From NCBI GenBank assembly GCA_036362985.1, contig JAYGXS010000007.1, positions 20,585,162-20,649,161 of the forward strand: a stretch of DNA of 64,000 bases. The letters run 5' to 3'. Of the stretch, positions 1 to 12,300 are shown piece after piece (within the stretch, counting starts at the first letter, position 1; each line of letters opens with the position of its first letter). Below the pieces are notes generated by a model. It had not been told where the DNA came from. It was given only the letters and a program-made list of their open reading frames with translations, and made no database searches. This stretch comes from Ligula intestinalis (Eukaryota; Platyhelminthes; Cestoda; Diphyllobothriidea; Diphyllobothriidae). A program made the translations under genes and the position numbers.

Positions 1-1050
1 ATGGACATTCCAGTCTGCCTTGTCTTTGCCGATAGTACTAAATGTGATGCTGGTTCTAATCATGCGCGGGGTGATCCCTGAAAAAAAGTTCTATGGGACT
101 TACGCCGGTACCTTTTGAGTAAACAACGAATAAAATCATCGTCCTACCTCTCTATAGACCATTTGGTTAGTTTAAATCACGGTTCTGTTTTGTTAACCGT
201 GTGGGCTGGCTTATATTGAAAATGGTAGCTAACCACTCACCCGACTGCCGATTCTCATCGGCGCTCAAAATCAACGTCTGACCAGAAGTGCTTGTCATCG
301 TAATTACACGGCACCTGTGACAGCAAAAAGTACTAGCATGCCGCGGGTATTCAAAATACAATTTTCTTCTTCTACGCCTTTTAATTTGTGGCGAGATGAT
401 ATAAAATTCTGTGAATCTAGTTAATTGCTGCGTTTTTTGTCACAAAATGTCCCATCTTTGCAAACAGAACTTTTAAAGCTAAAATCAATCGTTTTTTGCA
501 ATAAACTTCAGTTTTTTAACCTGCCTTCCCTTGATTTTCGTTGACTTAACATCCGACTTTTCGGTTCAGGAAGAGGTCTCTTACTTTTGTTAATGTTCCT
601 TAAATCAGAGTGCATATACAATGGGGGTTTTACTTGCGCTAATAATTAATGCAGGAAATGATTCCGATATCTAGACATGTCCAATGTTGGCCTGTTCTTT
701 CTACGATCCATGACAGTTAACATGCAAGCTTCCTTAATAAAAGCCTTCCGAATCTCATATCAAGTAGCATACGCTAGAGCATAAAATTTATTACGCATAC
801 TTTGTATCAGAAATCAAGTTTCTCGTTTTTTGTTCTGCCTGAAGGGAATGCTTGCCGTTATTTATTTTCCTTAAAGCAGAGCGCGGATAGAATAGGATTT
901 TGGCCTGTGATAATAATTAGCGTAAGAAATGCTTTCGATAGGCGGACATTTCCGATCCTCCAATCAATTAGTATAAGAAAAAAACAGCATTAAAAATTGG
1001 TAAAGAAGACAAATGATCGAACACTGGAACGAAATGTATTTTTTCCTGAA

Positions 1051-1081
1051 CTTTCGAGCTCCTGCAGGAGCCCATCGTCAG
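1051..1081 (-). ncRNA. Hammerhead-like 31-nt core
   Basis: On the minus strand it reads CTGACGA, 19 nt, GAAAG. The 19 nt can form a 7-bp helix (GGGCTCC with GGAGCTC) around a TGCA loop. This is the mirror copy of 1722-1752. Confidence 0.5.
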
Positions 1082-1721
1082 AGGTGAAGAAACAGCAACA
1101 AATGGCGTAGCTACTCTGGGCATGTGACAATAATTAAAATTTTGGACCTGTAGAAAATCAATAATTGCGTGTTTCTGCTGCCGACTTGCCACTGAAGGCT
1201 GTGCTAGCCAGTGCCAGTAGGCAAGATCGACAAGTTGTCTGGAAATATTTACAGAAATAGAATCGTCAACAAAACAAGTAATAGTTATGGTGGGAGGGAT
1301 GGGCAATTAAAAAGTCATAGGAGAAGGGAAGGAGGATGAGAAGGGAGGGATTATGTAGGCTTGGGCGTCAAATGGCCACGTCAGCACCGAAAGTGGGGTG
1401 AGTATGGAGGATGTTGGGCCAATTTATTACGGCGGGCGTCTGGATGTGATCGTTTGCAATAGCGTAAGACCCTGTACGCCGGTGCCAATTCGACACATCT
1501 GTTGACAGGATTCTCATCCGTGGACCAGGTTTCGATAAATTCTATTTCTGTAAATATTTCTACCCAACATGTCGATCTTGTCCACTGACACAGGTTAGCA
1601 CAGCACTCATTGGCAAATCGGCAGCACAAACACACAATTATTGATTTTCGACACGTTCAAAATTTTAGTTATTGCACATACGCCCCAAGTAGCTACCCAA
1701 TTTGCTGCTGGTTCTTTGCCT

Positions 1722-1752
1722 CTGACGATGGGCTCCTGCAGGAGCTCGAAAG
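1722..1752 (+). ncRNA. Hammerhead-like 31-nt core
   Basis: CTGACGA, 19 nt, GAAAG. Helix II has seven pairs, more GC-rich than other copies, with compensating changes. One extra T stands between the core and helix II, unlike a textbook hammerhead. Confidence 0.5.
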
Positions 1753-1803
1753 TTCAGAAAAAATACATTTGATTCCAGTGTTCGATCATTTGTCTTCTTG
1801 ACC

Positions 1804-3030
1804 AGTGGACATACCTGGAATGCGAATATTCTCTCTCATTCGTCAACATAAAATATATATTTGCCCATCCACTCAAATTTTAATGATGACATTTTATGAG
1901 TATAGACGAAAATTGCAAACTACGCCACACATAGCAAATAGATGCAATCATCCAATGCTACACCCCTAACAATATGAAGCGTTACAATGGAGCACTACTT
2001 TGCCATATTATGTGGTATGCATTACAAAAAGTAGGAATCAATTATTATTTGCCACTGTTCAAGTAATGCATTAGCCAAGTCACTTGAGTAATGCAATGAA
2101 GAAATATGCAGACTATGACATTAGTCGGCGTGGTACCATCGCTGAAACAATATGGCTCTAAGATGTGTGGGTGTACAATCTTGAAGCAGATTTGCACTTT
2201 TTCCATTTTGCAAGAGTGATTTTCTTTGATCAGACTAGGTATTAGAATATAACTTTCTGCCAAACGTGGGATACACAAACACGCGTACGAAAAGCACAAA
2301 TTTAAGTGCACAACGTGTTACAAAGCAACCTAGTTGCTTCCCTCTGGAAGTTTGAACTGAAGTAATTGAGATAAAAACAAAAAGTAAAGAAATCTCAAAA
2401 TGATATATAGACCACAATTGTCGTAAGTAAATTTTGTTACGAAAAGTAAAAAGGCAGTTTTTTTATCATTTCCGAAGCTACCGATGCCTCTCTCATGTGG
2501 TACAAGGAAATTCTGGATTATCAATTCACGGGAAAGGACCAAATAGCATGTGGTATGTTTTATCCTTTGTTTTCTATGACAAAAAACAGAGAACAATCAA
2601 TATACTCTTCTAGTTTTAAAACGAGAAGAAAACTGTGCAGATCCATTTTCTAAAAAAATATTTTAACGTGACTCTCCGGCCAGTATGTGAAGCATCAACT
2701 TGAACGGAGGTATTTATGAGCATTTACTGCGTTTCAACCCCCCCATCAGTCATTGAACTAACTTCATAGTTGTGCTTTTTAGTTGAAAAGATGACGTTTG
2801 CTTGCATAGAAAATCGAGGAGTGCGCGAGCAGTCAAACCTCTATCACGTTGAGTCTACTGTGGGCATCTCAAACTTCCCTTGTCTTGCTTTCGAATATGG
2901 GCTGTTGTTGACTAGTCACTTTGAAAAACACATGTTTTCAGCAATTCTTCATCAGACCAATACAATTGCAGGTACTACAATGGTATGTTATATGAAGTGT
3001 TTCAATGATTCTCAGGCTAGAAGGGTATAA
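1804..3030. other. AT-rich intergenic stretch, no supported gene
   Basis: Short open frames on both strands have no recognisable motif and no consistent splice context. I see no repeat arms or tRNA-like boxes here. Confidence 0.5.
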
Positions 3031-3450
3031 TTAGTCATCTCGGCGTCCTTTCGTCTCACACATGGCGGCGCCAGCTTGTTGACGACGCGTGGTTTCGGAT
3101 GGCGTGGCTTCGGGCGGCTTGGTATTCACTCGTGTAGTTGGCCAAGGTAGACAGACTGCGGCTCCCAGCGTCTTTTGACAGCAGAAAGTGGGCCTTGATA
3201 AAGTGATTGCCAATGCTTCGACTGTGGCGTGCACCCCGTTTGCGCAGGCCTTTAGAGTACCGTGACGGTGCCTGGTATATAACTTGAAAGGCCTCTCTCG
3301 GTTTTCATTGATCAAGTGTGCGAATATTGAACTTGATATCGATCGATTTTCTCGTTTGCCGATTCAGGCTGGTATGTGTTTTCCTTCCCTGTTCTTTGAA
3401 CGTTGCGTTGTTCGGCTGATATATTTGAAGCATAGTTTTCCCGGTGAGAA
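3031..3450 (-). mobile_element. PLE endonuclease-tail fragment
   Basis: The minus strand resembles the end of the GIY-YIG region seen at 12000-12400. Shared elements are the RENQSI-like stretch, a KLYTRHRHGTLKACANG region and a CQKTLGAAVCLPWPTT block. Frames are broken. The block 3230-3440 is a diverged duplicate of 12220-12390, including the gatcaagtgtgcga string. Confidence 0.65.
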
Positions 3451-3468
3451 CTTGATAATAGTAATGCA

Positions 3469-5013
3469 AAATTTTAATGGATCCATAAAATTTCATGAGT
3501 GCTCGTCAGTTGCATCAGTGCGTCAAAGGTTAAAGAACGAGAAAATTAAAAAATAGAGTTTGTACAGAAATGTCATAGGTCATAATCACTAAGCCTAATA
3601 AAGGCTAATTAAAGGTTAAACGAGGTGGGGGGAACAGGGAAATTGGGTTGCGGGAATAAAGGGGGGCTGGGGAATGTGCGAATCTGCGGGCCTGTAGTTA
3701 CCAAGGCAAGGCCAGGTTAACCACATGCTTCAACTATTTGCATAGGTCCGGTTTAAAGCGTCTTATACAGGCTGCCTCCAGGTAGCGCAAGATTTGAGAT
3801 GTTCGTGCTCGAACAAGAACTCGGAATGAAGTTATAGGGTCTACAGAATGACCCGTGTCCAGCATGTGTTCTGTAATAGAGGAAGGAGGGGATCGGTTTT
3901 CTTGCTTGAATAACCAACTAAGCAGGTGCTTTTTGGCTCTGGCTGCCAATCGCCTTTGTGTTCGCCCAGTGTACTTGCATCCGCAAGTGCATGTGAATTC
4001 ATAAACGCAGTTAGAGATGGCGTGCAAAGGTAAGGCATCCTTAACACAAGAAATTGGCAAAGGCTTTGTTGGAGAGCAGAATATAAGTTCAATGGCGTAA
4101 TAGGTTCTTTCTATAGTCTTGAGTAGGCGCCTATTAATAGTGTTTAAGATGTTATCATCCTTGAAGGGCAAGGATACAAAAACTGGCTTTTTAGGAGCTG
4201 AATGTTCGTTCATTTTGAGTCGCAAAGGTTTGCTATATTTGTCTATAAACTGAGGTGGATATCCACGGTTCAGTAAAGTATCTTTGAGACAGCCTAATTC
4301 TGCGTCCAAAATATCCTCAGAACAGATTTTTCTACTCCATTGGAAAAGGTTACATACCAAGTTACGCTTCCATTGAATGGGAACAAAACTTAGATGATGT
4401 AAATACTGACCTTTCCAGGTATTCTTGTGGTAGACTCTCCGTGAAATGCAGCCACCTGTCAGTCTAGACAGGTGGACATCGAGAAAAGGCAGTTTGTTAG
4501 CTCGTTCTGGTTCCATAGTAAATTTAATCTTTGGATACAGCTTGTTCATTGTGGACAATAATTCCTCAGCTTCTTTTAGATTCTCCACAATCGTGAAAAC
4601 ATCGTCTACATATCGTCTGTAGAGTGTTTTGTAGTTCAATTTTGCGAGTACTTTTTCGTCCAGATGGCCCATGAATATGTCTGCAAAGGTTGGTCCAAGC
4701 TGGCTTCCCATTGCGACTCCGTCAATTTGTCGATAGAATTGGCCATCAAACAGAAATTGGACATTCTTGGTACACAGTTGCAGTAAGTTCCGTAGTAATT
4801 GCGGGGACAGGCATGTGTCAGCTGAATAAGCACAAATAATGTCTATGGTTTCATCCAACGGCACGTTGGTAAACAAGGACTTAACGTCCAGGGATATCAT
4901 TTCTGTACAAACTCAATTTCATAATTTTCTCGTTCATGAACCTTTAACGCACTGAGTGGATGCAACTGACGAGCACTCATGAAATTTTATGGATCCATTA
5001 AAATTTTGCATGG
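3469..5013. repeat. Inverted flanks bounding the PLE
   Basis: The segment 3469-3575 (atggatccataaaatttcat region) is the reverse complement of 4897-5013, including catttctgtacaaactcaat and tgcatc near the ends. The flanks enclose the truncated PLE frame, like the inverted long repeats described for PLE insertions. Confidence 0.75.
3734..4900 (-). mobile_element. Penelope-like element: reverse transcriptase plus GIY-YIG endonuclease ORF (5' truncated)
   Basis: A 388-codon uninterrupted minus-strand frame. RT motif A is SLDVKSLFTNVPLDE near residue 5, motif B GVAMGSQLGPTFADIF near 65, and motif C YRRYVDDVF near 92, with the YVDD catalytic pair intact. A C-terminal part has CTCGCKYTGRTQRRL, the PLE form of the GIY-YIG nuclease. 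PLEs copy RNA into DNA at nicked ends, and the nuclease supplies the nick. The frame opens inside the RT, so the N-terminal half is missing. The cut-off coincides with the inverted flank at 4897. This is the best preserved element here and may be recent. Confidence 0.92.
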
Positions 5014-5559
5014 CTAATATATCTCCCTCAACGGGAGCATTTGAAGGAATATATGTAGAAGGATGTGACCTTCAACGGGAGTCGGTTGTTGTGAACGTAA
5101 ACATTAAATTGTATGGACAGATCACTGAGCAGTGTTTATTTATTTTTAGTTAATCAATGCCTTTAAGATTTCTCAATTCCAACAAAACATTTTTTGGCTC
5201 GGGTAGCAGGCTATTTCTTATCGCGATCTGCCGCCATTTTTTAAAACTTTTCTTTTTCGGTAAAAATTTCATAAAAGTATAAACAGCAGTACTTCTTGCC
5301 ATTAAAACAGTTCCCAATGGCTTGGAAACTGCATCCCGTCGTAGCATGCATTAGATAACGAATAAGAGCATACAGCAGTCTGAATTTACACAGAATGCCA
5401 ATGCATAACAGCAAGGGTCATAGTTGACTGAAAAATACTGAGCAGATGAGAAACCCTACGTCAAATCAACATATAGAAGAAAAGCAATGGAGCGAAGGAG
5501 TAGGTAAAGGGCACCACAGGCGTGATTAAGACTAGTTTTCTATTAACTAGGGTAATTTA

Positions 5560-5850
5560 CCACATAGTCTAGCTGCTAGCATAAGTCGGGTTTATCCCAT
5601 CGGATATAGGCCGGTTCCAAGTAGCACAGGTTCCGATATTTTCTTGTCCGAAAAAGTACTCGGAAAGTTATTTTGAAATTGACAATGTGACTACTGCCTA
5701 GCAGATGTTTAGCAATCAAGGAATGTGGTACTCTGTCTTGTTGCTTGAACAGCCAATGAGGCAAGTTCTCAGTGGCCCTGGCTGCTAGTTGCCTTTGCGT
5801 ACGTCCGCAAGTGAAAACAATTGGAGGTTGCGTGCAATGGCGAGGTATCC
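5560..5850 (-). mobile_element. Diverged PLE C-terminal fragment
   Basis: The minus strand reads HWLFKQQDRVPHSLIAKHLL and ends YLEPAYIRWDKPDLC, aligning with the final 60 residues of the element at 3734-4900 (SWLFKQENRSPPSSI, YLEAACIRRFKPDLCK). Only this tail remains. Confidence 0.8.
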
Positions 5851-6017
5851 CTTGCCAGTTTTGTTTTGATTACCAGAATATAACTATTTAGACGATTCCA
5901 GCGAATAGTTTCCCCTTTAAAGATAACCCAAGGTAACACCCAGTGACTAACAAATTGAGCTGTATACTGTTAAACAAATAGGCATTGGCTTTCCACACAA
6001 GGCTATGTAATTATGAG

Positions 6018-6094
6018 CGCTCCTTACTGACCATGTATGTATACCGAAGAACAAATTAGGGATCAGATTTTACAAAACAGCAGTAAAGGGCATT
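6018..6094 (+). pseudogene. Damaged candidate exon of gene A CAP1 (WYxE region)
   Basis: Just upstream of the solid exon lies a stretch that reads MYTEEQIRDQ and ends in a phase 1 GT-AAGT donor at 6095, followed by a 69-nt intron. Position, phase and the Y-x-E pattern match the 75-nt WYGEILRYDF exon of gene C (51942-52016), whose downstream intron is 85 nt. However, the only reachable acceptor (AG at 6016-6017) gives an in-frame TGA at 6028-6030, and the invariant Trp is Met. Either this exon is broken, which would make gene A a 5' pseudogene, or the ATG at 6037 starts a shortened protein. The similarity is modest. Confidence 0.4.
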
Positions 6095-6163
6095 GTAAGT
6101 GCCAGAATGCTTCTGTGAACTCACAAATCATAAATGGTGCCTTTGAATTTTGCATTTTGTCAG

Positions 6164-6355
6164 GCCACTTCTCACAGGTGGTCTGGAAGGATACCAAGCT
6201 TGCCGGTTTTGGAGTGGCAAAGACAGCGGATGGGCACAGCGTGTTCGTCGTCGGTCAGTACATTCCCCCCGGCAACTTTATGGGTCAGTGGGGCAGTCAG
6301 GTCCCAGTACCTCTAAACGGGTTGATCGTCGTGCCTACAGCGGATGAACTGATGC
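6164..6355 (+). CDS. Gene A exon: C-terminal half of CAP domain 1
   Basis: A 192-nt phase 1-1 exon follows the acceptor ttttgtcag and precedes the donor gtaag. It encodes GHFSQVVW (CAP1 signature, with the pocket histidine kept), then a glycine-rich strand with FGVAK, then VVGQYIPPGN (CAP2 signature). It ends with an N-x-x-x-QW tail like GAPR-1 proteins. The paralogous exon of gene C at 52102-52290 is 189 nt with the same phases. Open reading continues past the donor to 6450, which is simply intron read-through. Confidence 0.85.
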
Positions 6356-9300
6356 GTAAGTCAATTTACCGGAACCGAGGCTTACCACTGTTTAACTTTA
6401 AAAATACACGTTACTTACTGAAGGGTAGTAGCATGTTAACTGCTCATTAAATATTGTCACGATATATATCGATAACTGCATTTTCCTGATTAATTTCACG
6501 CGTTTTATATATAATCAACTTCCTTTCATATTCAGGCAATTCCTTATACTTAACACATCTGTGGCAATATCAGGTCAAGGGAATCACTTTCGGTGATGGA
6601 GACTTACGAAAGCTGTGACAAGTGGTGAATTAAACTTCTTAGATTCGCGTTTATCAGCTAAGTTAGGACGTTGATTATAGAGTAAACTTCAGAATTTAAG
6701 CAAAAAGGTCATCTTTAACTGTCCGACTGTAAGAAAAACTGCGATCGTTGCCAACAATTTCTAAATGATTTAAATTCTTCAATCGATTGTCAATGATAGT
6801 AGAGGACAAGATATTGTTAATGACAGATTTGAATAAAGTAGTATTTCTCTTGCATAACTGATAGTATTCATAGTAAATAAATCTCATTGAGGTATTCTAC
6901 TCCAAGGGAGTTTTTTCTTAACTTAAAAATATCTTTTCAAGCTAAAAAGAAAAAAAACACTAAACGTCCCTTTCAAAACATCATGTTCGTTTATTTGCTA
7001 AAAATTGTTAATACGTCTTGTAGAGTACACGACACGGCTCCCTTTCCTCGAAATAGAAAGTAAACAGCTTTTAGTAGGGAACCGGGTATGCGACAAAAAA
7101 TGTGGTTTAACCATATTCGGAAACAAAAGCAGCAAGGGAAACTAGAAAGTACGCTTGCAGCAACTTTAAATGCAACCAGAAGGAGCATTCATGTCAAATG
7201 CTCCTGAAATAGATGTGAAATATAATTAAACGTCAAGAAGACTGCCTTAACAAAGCCACCCCAGTTCTCTGTCACTCCCCTTTTTAGAGCACTGTTTCCC
7301 TTATTTGCACGGATCGGCCTATTAATTAGAGTAAGTAGGTTTTTTTGGTGTTTTTAGCTTATGCTAAGAAAATTATAAGTCTTAATTAATATTTGAGTTG
7401 ACCCAAGTGTAAAAAACTCTAGGCGTTTGGCGGGATTTGAACCCGTGCATCAGAGAAAGTCTTTGCCGGAGGCTAATGCTCTACCACTAAGCTACAAACG
7501 CCTGCTTCCCACCATGAGTTTAATCACACTTGGATCAATATTACCTACTCAACTTTTCGTTCATATGGAATCCAACAATACGGGAGCAAGTTGACTGCCC
7601 AAGCTGGATTTCCTAAGTAATTATCTAAAATCCACCAGAATGACTACTAGGCTGACTTAATTATTAAGTTGGTTTGGCAGATTTGCTTAATTTGAGTTGA
7701 CCCAAGTGTGAAAAACTCTAGGCGTTTGGCGGGATTTGAACCCACGCATCAGAGAAAGCCTTTGCCGGAGGTTTATGCTCTACCGCTAAGCTTTAAACGC
7801 CCGAGCTTAGCAGTAGAGCATTAGCTTCCAGCAAAGGCTTTCTCTGATGCGTGGGTTCAAATCCCGCCAAACGCCTAGAGTCTTTCACACTTGGGTCAAC
7901 TCAAATTAAGCAAATCTACCAAACCAACTTACTTCTTAATTCATATGCACGGAATCTTATTATACCCTTGGTTTTTATTTAACCTCCTGACTGTGGTTTA
8001 TGTTTAAATGGAAGTCTACGTTGACCCGCCTATAGCGCTTTCGGTGTGCATTAAGTTGTGGTATTTCTGCTTAATTAATGTATCCGGACAGTGAAATTAA
8101 AAAACACCTTCAACAAAGTCAGAAGATCGATAAATGGGGAGTTCTGAAAGACAGGTTTTGTGCGTTTCGGCTGGGACGGTTTACTTATACTACTGCCTAC
8201 AAGTGTTCAGAGAAGAATTGCATTTTTTGACAGGCCAGACATCAGGCGGGACCCAGATACCTGTTAAAAAACCTTTTTCGCTGCCCGCAAAACCCAAGAT
8301 ACCGGTTCCAGCACCCATTTGTCGACCGGCACAACCTGCGGTACCGGTTGTTATACCCATTCCTCGGTCGGCACAACCAAAAGTACCGGTTGTAAGACCC
8401 ATTCGTCATTCGGCGAAACCCGCGATACCGCTTGTAAAATCCAATCCTCAGCCAGCACCACCTCTTACGACAACAGAAAAGAACGATTATCATGTACGTA
8501 CCAATTCATTTATGTCAACGTTAATCACTTCAAAGCAGCATCTGCTAATATTGGGCAGGGATTGAGACAAATTTTCGCATCCCAGGCATGTGTGTAGATA
8601 GAAATGGAGAAGGCCCTTTCGGTCACGGGAATCGTAATTTCACTCATCTGAGCTCTTAGGCTCATTCTGGAGTCCATCGATAGAGATAAAAGGTGTCAAC
8701 GAAAAACAAGCAACAGTTATAGGAGGCAGGGCTCAATCAACTGTTTTCAGAGTGGGGGAGATGGAGATTAAGAGGGGAGACTTAACCACCGGTGCCAGTC
8801 CTCGAGAGTACACAGGACACACAGAAAGCATGCTTGGCTTGCGCATTGACGATAGACTGCAGAATGAACCCAAAAGCTCAGATTAGTAAAATTAAACTTT
8901 TGGCGATCGAAAAGCCTTCTCCTTCGATATCTACTATTTAACAGGATAAGAAAAATACGGTTTGAGTTGACCCAATTGGTGGATTCCGTATTGGCGATAA
9001 AGTTGGGCGGGTAATATCGACCCAAGTGTGATTAAATTCAGGGCGCGAGGCGGGGCATTTGTAGCTCAGCGGTTAAAGCATTGGCTTCCCGTAAAGGCCT
9101 TCTCTGATACGCGAATTCAAATCCAGCCGAATCCCTCGAGCTTTTTCACAATTGGGTCAACTCAAATTTAGGACATCTGCCAAACCTCCTAATAAAAATA
9201 TTGTTTTCTGTCTCCTACCCAATCGTACCCCAGCATGCATTAATGATGCAATTTTCTATTTCTTAGCCTGCAAAACCTAAGGTATTAGATGTAAGACTCA

Positions 9301-12300
9301 TTTATCGGCCGGCACAACCCACAACGACAAAAGTTAAACAGAACGATAATCATGTACGTACTAATTCATTGATTTCCACATTAGAAATTTTAGAGAAAAA
9401 TTTTTTACTACTGGGAAGATTGGAAAAAATGTTTTTTTTCCTAATATCATCCCAATATGCATTAATGATGGGCTAATTAGAGGTTGACAGGGTTTATAAA
9501 TGTCTTATAGTTAGACATTATGCTTTTCGCATCGTCGGCTTAGCCAGGTCGGCACATCGAGGTCATTGGGAACTGTGGAGCAGGAAGAAGACTAGGCTGT
9601 GAGCGGAGTTTTTAGTTTGGGTACGCGGAATGATCATCTTTGTGAAGTGCGTGGAGCGCAAAGCGGCAGTGAGTGGGTGGGGTGAGATGCGATAAGCACC
9701 TGAAGTAGACGTCGGCCACGCAAAAGGTAACGCCTCTATTAGCGTTTGCTGACAAAAAAGCACGACATTGTATCAAAGAAGAGTAGGCGAGTTCTCGAAG
9801 ACAGTTGAGAAGTAGGAGTTGCGATCGCAAATAAACCCCTTGTTTTAGTGAACCCATTTCTGCATCTAAACAGCACTGAATCAGCTGGCCGTATAGCCAC
9901 TGCATTGGCTAGCACCGGTTGGTGTAAGCCCTTAGAGAAGTTGGCTGGTGTCCAGTAGGCTACGCGAATGGTTTCTTTTGGATAGATTTGATTATAAGTA
10001 TGGAATAGTTTTGCGAGAATAGTATTCGAAATTGATGTAGTTTCCCTATAACTGGGCCAGGCGGGTATGTATTCACCCGCTTGCTTTCTCAGACGGTTTG
10101 TTGTTCGGCCAATGTATCCTGTTCCACAGGAGCACAAGAAGGAGTAAGTGAGCATCAATGTATCCTTCAGTGGGAGTCCGCCTATACCTTCCAGACATGA
10201 AGCGACTGCGCGAGGCATACGCGTACAGCATGGTGAGTGCCGCAAAAAGAATTTCGCAAGTTGCGATAGACTAGTATTCACTCACAAACCAATCTGAAGT
10301 CAGCTTGCAGTACTGATCATCGTGCAGTCGAAGCTCAAGCCCTTTCGCTTTCGCCAGGATACCGGCTCTCTAGCGAACTTCTTTCTGACCAATTACAAAA
10401 AGCAGCCTCTTTAAAAAATGGCTGCTTATATAGTATGCATTTTTATCTCGGAGCTTGACTGCCTTTATGAATTCAAATATATTTTATATAAAACATGCAC
10501 AAAAATATTTTTATTGTGCTTGTTTGGTAGCAAATCACGCCTTCTTTAACTTTTATACTTAAGGAATGGGTATCTAGTTTGCCGAATAACTCTAAATATT
10601 TTTCAACTGCTACACCTGATTTCAAGGTCAGAAGCAGCATGCTGTTTGCATTCTGTTCATAGAAAAAAAGTTTTTGCCAATAAAAGCGAACATCCGTGCC
10701 CCAGGAAGCAATCGAGAAGAAGACTCGATCGCTCGATTCCCAGCGATCGAGTTTTCTTATCAAAAACTTTTTTTGCCTACGGTTTTAAGAAGATCTCGCA
10801 AATTTATCATAAAAATTTGCAATGGATGTGGATAATGCTGTATACATTATAGGCAGAATTAATAAATAAAGGATTACAATGTATTATGAACGAACACTTC
10901 ACAGTCATAACAAACCTCAGAATTAGATTTTTTTCTGAAACCGAAGGATACCTTTTCTTTAAGCATAAAACTTAAAGAACGCTTACTTTTTACCAAATGC
11001 GTACAAGAAGAAATACTTTCGTGCATCCTTTCTATAAAATATATTTGAATTTAAAAAGGCAGTTAAAATCCATGATAAAAATTCATGCTACTAAAGTAGC
11101 CATTTTTCACTGAATGTACTTTTTGTAAGCGGCCAGCTGTAAGCTGCTTAAAAATCCGAAATCCCGGTGTCATTGAAAAGACTTTAGAATTGACGGCATG
11201 ATAATTAATATTGCAAGCCTAATTAATGTTGTTTTGCGAGTGATTACCAGTCTTTCGCGAATTGCGGTATTTTTCTTGCATCACTCGCCACGCTGTAAGT
11301 CGGCTGCTGTTTTTCAGAACGCCTGTGTGAGGACGATGATCAATACCCATGAGCCATTTATAAACCCTGCCCAATTCTAATAATTTAATCATCTGAGCAA
11401 TTGTACGTGCGAGATGATGAATTGCTGAAACAATATAAATATATATATTTGCCAGGTAGATCATTCACCCTCAATGGAACCAGACCTGCGAAATGCCATC
11501 GTGACCGCCCACAATGAATTAAGAAGTAAATGCGGTCTACAGCCCCTCCTTGTCAACTCGGTGAGTACTTACTGACCGAAACTGCAGCATGCCTGATCTT
11601 AGTGTGAATTCCTTACTCAAGTTTCCTCTTTTCTCCTCCTGCGGTTTTAGGAACTGCAAAGTCTGGCACAAAAGTGGGCTGAGTCCCTCAAATCGAGTCA
11701 CAACTACCGAAAATGCGACTGGAAATTCCGCGGACAGCCGGTTGGACAAAATATTTTCGCATCTCGAGTGCACGAAAAAGATGGTGAGCATTCTCGACTT
11801 GAGAATTCATGTTGGCAAGCATGTTTTCGGCAATTAATCATCGCGCCAGTGCAATGCAAGGATGAAAATGGTCAGTTATAGGTGGTGTAGCTATTAAATG
11901 GTTCTTGGAGTAGGGTAAGGGCGTGGAAGAGTTGATTAGTAATCGTGATGTTCCATCGTCTCACGCCTGCGGGGTTCTATTCTGTTGGTGGCATTAGGTC
12001 GGACAAGCAGGGAAGAAAGGAGAGGAGGAGGTGTTCTCGCTGTTGCCGTGCGTATTTGCCAATGTCATCTGTTCTGGCGGCACTGTACTCACTGGGGTGG
12101 TTGGCCAGGGTGGGCAGACTGCGGCTGCCAGCGTCTTTTGACACCAGAGAGCGGGATTTGTTAGGCGGATTGCCACTGCTTCGGCTGTGGCGAGCACCCT
12201 TTTGCGCAGGCCTTTAGAATCATGTTGTTGAGCCTGGTATATGACTTTAAAGGTCTCTCTCGCGTCAACGTGGTGGTTTTTATCGATCAAGTGTGCGAGA

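Larger units (their letters stand above)
1015..1803. repeat. Inverted repeat pair of a PLE-tail fragment
   Basis: The block 1015-1265 reappears as its reverse complement at about 1540-1803. Shared landmarks are the palindrome gagctcctgcaggagc, the stretch around the cacaattattgatttt region, and tatttctgtaaatattt at the inner ends. Each arm carries one 31-nt hammerhead-like core. The roughly 280-bp spacer has GA-rich sequence and a PLE-like stretch around 1465-1540. No protein is supported. Confidence 0.65.

Noticed and set aside
7422..7502. Functional tRNA gene on the minus strand
   Set aside because: Acceptor, D and T arms are good, but the anticodon arm cannot form a normal stem and loop, and related copies are decayed and repeated; treated as a tRNA-derived element.
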